NCBI GenBank assembly: GCA_946221035.1
Contig: CAMIME010000036.1
Span: 1-24,308, forward strand
DNA: 24,308 bases
Origin: an uncultured Campylobacter sp.
GTDB lineage: Bacteria; Actinomycetota; Actinomycetes; Mycobacteriales; Mycobacteriaceae
Direction of reading: 5' to 3'
The notes beneath the pieces were generated by a model. The model was given only the letters and a program-made list of their open reading frames with translations, ran no database searches and was not told where the DNA came from. The position numbers were made by a program, and so were the translations under genes. Within the stretch, counting starts at the first letter, position 1. Every line of letters begins with the position of its first letter. Shown piece after piece: positions 21,108-24,308 of the stretch.

Positions 21108-21489
21108 GGTTCATGCGGCGCGGGTGGTAGCTCGCGGGGCGGTCGTTGCGCGTGAGCTGCTCTTCTCCGCCGTAGAGGCCTTCGCGCCGGGCGATGCGGC
21201 CGAGGCGCTGGGCGGTGACGGGGTTCGTCATCAGGGCGAAGATGACCAGGAGCAGCATCATGCCGATGTCCCCGCGCTCGTGCACGCCGAATTGCTCGGC
21301 GGTGGTGACGCGGATGATGGTGCCGGTCATGAGCAGGACCAGGCCGGTGGTCTGGGGTTTGGTGATGGCGTGGACGCGCGCGAGGGTGGAGTTGAACCGG
21401 GCGGTGCCCACGGCTGCGGAGAACACCATGAACGCGCCGGGGAGGATGAAGATGAGCGAGACGATGTCGCCGATGAGTGACCAGTTCAT
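21097..21489 (-). CDS. mnhG: Na+/H+ antiporter subunit G
   Basis: This 130-residue subunit belongs to the Mrp-type multi-subunit antiporter. Three membrane helices are visible (~5-27, ~45-62, ~70-90), with the family pattern GTARFNSTLARVHAITKPQT between the first two. The tail is basic and hydrophilic (to NPKG). The start ATG 21489 shares one base with the mnhF stop (TAATG). It is the last gene of the mnh operon in this window. Confidence 0.93.
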   Translation of the reverse strand: MNWSLIGDIVSLIFILPGAFMVFSAAVGTARFNSTLARVHAITKPQTTGLVLLMTGTIIRVTTAEQFGVHERGDIGMMLLLVIFALMTNPVTAQRLGRIARREGLYGGEEQLTRNDRPASYHPRRMNPKG

Positions 21490-21767
21490 TACAGCGACCC
21501 GTCCCTCTTGCGAAAGCGCGCGACGGAAAGCGAGGAGATGAAGCCGAGGAGGGCGATGACGATCATCACGTTGACCACGGTCGTGTCCAGGCTCCAGCAG
21601 ATGTAGAGGGCCAGGGCGCATTGGAATGAGGCGGTGATGCCGTCGTTGGCAAGGACGCGGTCCATGGAGTCTGGGCCGACGATCACGCGCCAGGCCAGCA
21701 TGAAAAAGCCGGCGATGATGAACACCGCGGCCACGCCGAGGAAGATGTTGTACAGCTGGTCGTTCAT
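21489..21767 (-). CDS. mnhF: Na+/H+ antiporter subunit F
   Basis: This 92-residue subunit has three membrane helices and the conserved GPDSMDRVLANDGITA segment (~32-47) between helices 1 and 2. It belongs to the membrane part of the Mrp complex. It begins 4 bp after mnhE and shares a base with mnhG, so the operon is tightly coupled. Confidence 0.94.
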   Translation of the reverse strand: MNDQLYNIFLGVAAVFIIAGFFMLAWRVIVGPDSMDRVLANDGITASFQCALALYICWSLDTTVVNVMIVIALLGFISSLSVARFRKRDGSL

Positions 21768-21771
21768 GGTC

Positions 21772-22284
21772 TCACCTCTTGCTTTCGAAGATCTCGATCA
21801 TCTGGCGCTCGAGTTTGGCTACGTTGTCTATCTCGCGTTGGATGTCGGCCGGGGTGTCGGCGTCGAGGACGTGGATGGTCCATTCGCGGTTGGCAATGTC
21901 GAGGTCCGTGACGCTGCCGCCCGGCTGCAGGTTGTAGGCGCTGGTGGCCAGGTACATCACGAGCTCGCTCTCGACGCGCATGGGCACCCGCAGGATTGCG
22001 TTTTTCGGCTGGGGTTGGGGGCGAAGCGACAGCCACGCCACCCTTGCTGATGCGGCGATGAGGTCCCAGAGCCACTCGCCGACGAAACCGATGAGCTTCC
22101 ACCAGTTGATCCGGTTGTCGGTGCGGGGGACCTGGGGCAGGGGCAGGGCGAGCACGATCAGGGTGCCCAACGCCAGGCCGGCGAACAGGTTGCCCCAGCT
22201 CAGCTCGCCCATGAGCAGCAGCCACATGAAGGTCAGCCACGCCACGAACGCGGGGCGGAAGCGGTTTTTCAGGCCTTGGGTCAT
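21772..22284 (-). CDS. mnhE: Na+/H+ antiporter subunit E
   Basis: This 170-residue subunit has N-terminal membrane helices (~12-30, ~32-48, ~63-80) and a cytoplasmic C-terminal domain with the family motif VESELVMYLATSAYNLQPGG (~103-122) and a later EWTIHVLDA strand. The ATG overlaps the mnhD stop by 4 bp (ATGA). Confidence 0.94.
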   Translation of the reverse strand: MTQGLKNRFRPAFVAWLTFMWLLLMGELSWGNLFAGLALGTLIVLALPLPQVPRTDNRINWWKLIGFVGEWLWDLIAASARVAWLSLRPQPQPKNAILRVPMRVESELVMYLATSAYNLQPGGSVTDLDIANREWTIHVLDADTPADIQREIDNVAKLERQMIEIFESKR

Positions 22285-24074
22285 GACTCACCCCCAGTAC
22301 TGTTCGATTCGGCGTCGATGGGTTCGGGGACGCGCTCCGTGGTGATGCCGGTGGTCAGCGGGGTCGAGGAGCGCACGTTGTCGCGCTGCTCCAGCGAATC
22401 ACGGTGGCCCTCTGAACCGCCGGTGTCGGTGAAGCCTTCGGGGTGGCGGCTGGGTGGGACGGAGTCGTCGCCAAGCACTGCACTGCGATAGATGGAGAGG
22501 TCTTGTGCGGACTGGGCGGCGCGGTCTGTGATGTTGGAAATCGGGCCCGCGAGGAAGGTGATCGAGGTCGACACTCCAACCAAAAGAGCTGTGGAGAGGA
22601 ACATGCCCACAGGGATGCGGCCGACGTCGGTGCGTTCCTGCATGCTCACAGTTTCCTCGCGCGCGGCGAGGGTAGCGGGGCGGGCCTGCACCACGTCGCC
22701 CTCGGGGGCGTCGGCGCGATCGCGCAGAAACGCCTTGGACCACACGTTCATCAGGGCGTACAGGGTGAGCAGGGAGGTCACCACGGCGCCGCCGATGAGC
22801 AGCCACGCAAGCCACGAGCCGTCCTCGGCGCCGGCCTGGATGAGCATGATTTTGCCCAGGAAGCCGGACAGCGGGGGGATGCCGCCCAGGTTGAGCGCCG
22901 GGATGAAGTAGAGCACCGCGATCACGGGCGCGGTGTAGAGCAGCGACCCGAGGCGGCGGAGTTCGCCGGAGCCGGCCTGGCGCTCCATCAGCCCGACGAC
23001 GAGGAACAGGGAGGTCTGCACCAGAATGTGGTGCACCGCATAGAAGATGGCGCCGGACAGCCCGGCGACGGAGCCCAGGGCCACGCCGAAGATCATGTAA
23101 CCGATGTGGCTGACCAGCGTAAACGACATGAGACGCTTGATGTCGTTCTGGGCGAGGGCACCCATCACGCCCACGATCATGGTGAACAGCGCGACCCACA
23201 TCAGCAGCGAGTCCAGGGCGCCGTCGGTGAACACGACCGAGCGCATGCGGATGATCGAGTACACACCGACCTTGGTCAAAAGGCCCGCAAACACCGCGGT
23301 GACCAGGGAGGCGGCGGTGGGGTAGGAGTCCGGCAGCCAGGCGTCGAGGGGGAAGATGGCGGCCTTGATACCGAACGCCACGAGGAGTGTGGCAAAGATG
23401 GCGGCGCGGGTGCCGTCCGGCACGTCGGCCATACGCATGCCGGCCTGGGCCATGTTCACGGTGCCCACGGAGGCGTACACCAGAGCCAGGGCGAACAGGA
23501 ACACCATGGAGGAGGCCATGGACACCATCACGTAGCCAATGCCCGCGCGCACGCGCAGCGGCGACGCCCCCAGGGTGAGCAGCACGTACGAGGCCACGAG
23601 GAACACCTCGAACCCCACGTACAGGTTGAACAGGTCGCCGGCCAAGAAGGAGAGGTTCACGCCCATGGACAGCAGCATGTACGTGGGCAGGAACACGGCG
23701 ACGGGGTCGTCCTCGTCCCCGTCGCGCATACCTTGGGAAATGCCGTACCACATCACCGTGAACAGGACGATCGAGCTAACGAACAGCATGATCGAGCTCA
23801 GCCGGTCCGCCACCATCGTGATGCCGATCGGCGCGTCCCACCCGCCCATTTGCACCGTTTGAATGCCGTGGGTGTCCGCCACGATGATCATCAGCCCGGA
23901 GATCACGGCCAGCGCGGCAAGCGTGGTCAGCGCGATGGTGCGCTGCAGCATAATGTGGCGCCCCGACAAGGTGATCAGGCCCGCCGCGATCGCTGGCAAA
24001 AGGATCGGCATCACCGTCAGATACGGCATGGCGGGCAGGATGGAGCCCGCGAATTCGACCATGCTAGCGCGCAT
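22281..24074 (-). CDS. mnhD: Na+/H+ antiporter subunit D
   Basis: This 597-residue multi-helix protein is homologous to the NuoL/M/N proton-pumping subunits of complex I. It shows the conserved FEVFLVASYVLLTLG helix with its Glu, and the GIKAAIFPLDAWLPDSYPTA segment with the conserved Lys and WLPDSYP. About 14 helices are expected. After the last helix a hydrophilic tail of ~80 residues (Ser/Pro/Arg/Glu-rich) is longer than I expect for the family. ATG 24074 is supported by GGAGG about 6 nt upstream; the in-frame ATG 24062 lacks one. The chosen start overlaps the mnhC end by 11 bp. Confidence 0.95.
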   Translation of the reverse strand: MRASMVEFAGSILPAMPYLTVMPILLPAIAAGLITLSGRHIMLQRTIALTTLAALAVISGLMIIVADTHGIQTVQMGGWDAPIGITMVADRLSSIMLFVSSIVLFTVMWYGISQGMRDGDEDDPVAVFLPTYMLLSMGVNLSFLAGDLFNLYVGFEVFLVASYVLLTLGASPLRVRAGIGYVMVSMASSMVFLFALALVYASVGTVNMAQAGMRMADVPDGTRAAIFATLLVAFGIKAAIFPLDAWLPDSYPTAASLVTAVFAGLLTKVGVYSIIRMRSVVFTDGALDSLLMWVALFTMIVGVMGALAQNDIKRLMSFTLVSHIGYMIFGVALGSVAGLSGAIFYAVHHILVQTSLFLVVGLMERQAGSGELRRLGSLLYTAPVIAVLYFIPALNLGGIPPLSGFLGKIMLIQAGAEDGSWLAWLLIGGAVVTSLLTLYALMNVWSKAFLRDRADAPEGDVVQARPATLAAREETVSMQERTDVGRIPVGMFLSTALLVGVSTSITFLAGPISNITDRAAQSAQDLSIYRSAVLGDDSVPPSRHPEGFTDTGGSEGHRDSLEQRDNVRSSTPLTTGITTERVPEPIDAESNSTGGES

Positions 24075-24308
24075 CGTCCGCCTCCTTCACCGGGTCGAGG
24101 AAGGTCTGCGGGCCCGAGCCGTCGTTGTCCGTGTCCGCAGAAGCCGTGGACGGCCGGGAGGCGATCGCGCGGTCTTCCTCGTCGCGCTCCACCACGTCGT
24201 CCGTGCGGTAGCGGTACTGCCGGTACGCCAGCGCCATCATGAACGCCACCATCGCCATCGAGATCACGATCGCGGTGAGGATCATCGCCTGCGCCAGCGG
24301 GTCCGCCG
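24064..24308 (-). CDS. mnhC: Na+/H+ antiporter subunit C (5' end missing)
   Basis: The 3' part of the NuoK-like subunit runs to the TAG at 24064-24066; about 81 residues are visible. The frame is open to the window edge, with DPLAQAMILTAIVIS, the conserved MnhC motif, so the internal ATG at 24285 is not the start. One membrane helix and a cytoplasmic acidic tail (ERDEEDRAIAS, later FLDPVKEADDAR) are seen. The mnhA/B genes are expected beyond the right edge. Confidence 0.93.
   Translation of the reverse strand, partial: ADPLAQAMILTAIVISMAMVAFMMALAYRQYRYRTDDVVERDEEDRAIASRPSTASADTDNDGSGPQTFLDPVKEADDAR

Noticed and set aside
22443..24242. Long open frame of ~600 codons on the plus strand
   Set aside because: It is antisense to mnhD, rich in His/Gly/Arg/Gln as expected for the complement of a high-GC gene, and shows no family motif.

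Overview
The window looks like chromosomal DNA of a Corynebacterium species (Mycobacteriales). The evidence is high GC, the divergently organised glnX-glnH-pknG signalling operon, a PknG without the mycobacterial rubredoxin segment, leaderless-type promoters (a TANNNT hexamer 6-8 nt before the start codon), and a gene order that, from memory, follows M. tuberculosis Rv0410c-Rv0413 and Rv0427c-Rv0433. No rRNA, tRNA, CRISPR array, insertion sequence or transposase was found.

Layout. 1-4934 (+): two cell-envelope genes, the 3' part of a Thr-rich, YPDG-repeat surface protein and a secreted metzincin-type metalloprotease, both with a C-terminal SSGSS-plus-membrane tail. 4938-9765 (-): pknG, glnH and glnX, with 4-bp overlaps. 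They form a nutrient-sensing chain: the lipoprotein GlnH binds an amino acid, membrane GlnX relays the signal, and the kinase PknG acts on the FHA protein OdhI to control 2-oxoglutarate flux. 9802-11933 (+): a NUDIX hydrolase and a two-gene ABC exporter, joined by two 8-bp overlaps. 12130-13089 (+): a lone AbiEi-like/PD-(D/E)XK nuclease-like protein. 13100-17898 (-): cardiolipin synthase, exonuclease III, the corynebacterial-type N-acetylglutamate synthase, a Ser/Thr-rich LADTG surface protein and peptide deformylase. 17914-20524 (+): a DUF3263 protein, a LytR_C membrane protein and a YbdK-type carboxylate-amine ligase. 20514-20938 (-): a small ORF and an XRE regulator. 21097-24308 (-): mnhG, F, E, D and the 3' part of mnhC of an Mrp-type Na+/H+ antiporter.

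Most notable points. (1) The XRE gene and its 42-codon partner sit on a roughly 570-bp segment bounded by perfect 16-bp direct repeats. One repeat contains the stop codon of ybdK and the other the stop codon of mnhG, so the segment looks inserted between two formerly overlapping convergent genes. (2) The PknG N-terminus carries a tandem duplication of the motif TEAVAFDPFAD, a likely phospho-threonine docking site. (3) A pair of near-identical hairpins lies at 19099-19240. (4) A LADTG-type surface gene with a perfect TATAAT leaderless promoter interrupts the conserved GNAT-def pair. (5) def and the DUF3263 gene diverge from one shared AATATATT palindrome.

All calls are from reading the sequence and remembered family knowledge; no database search was run.
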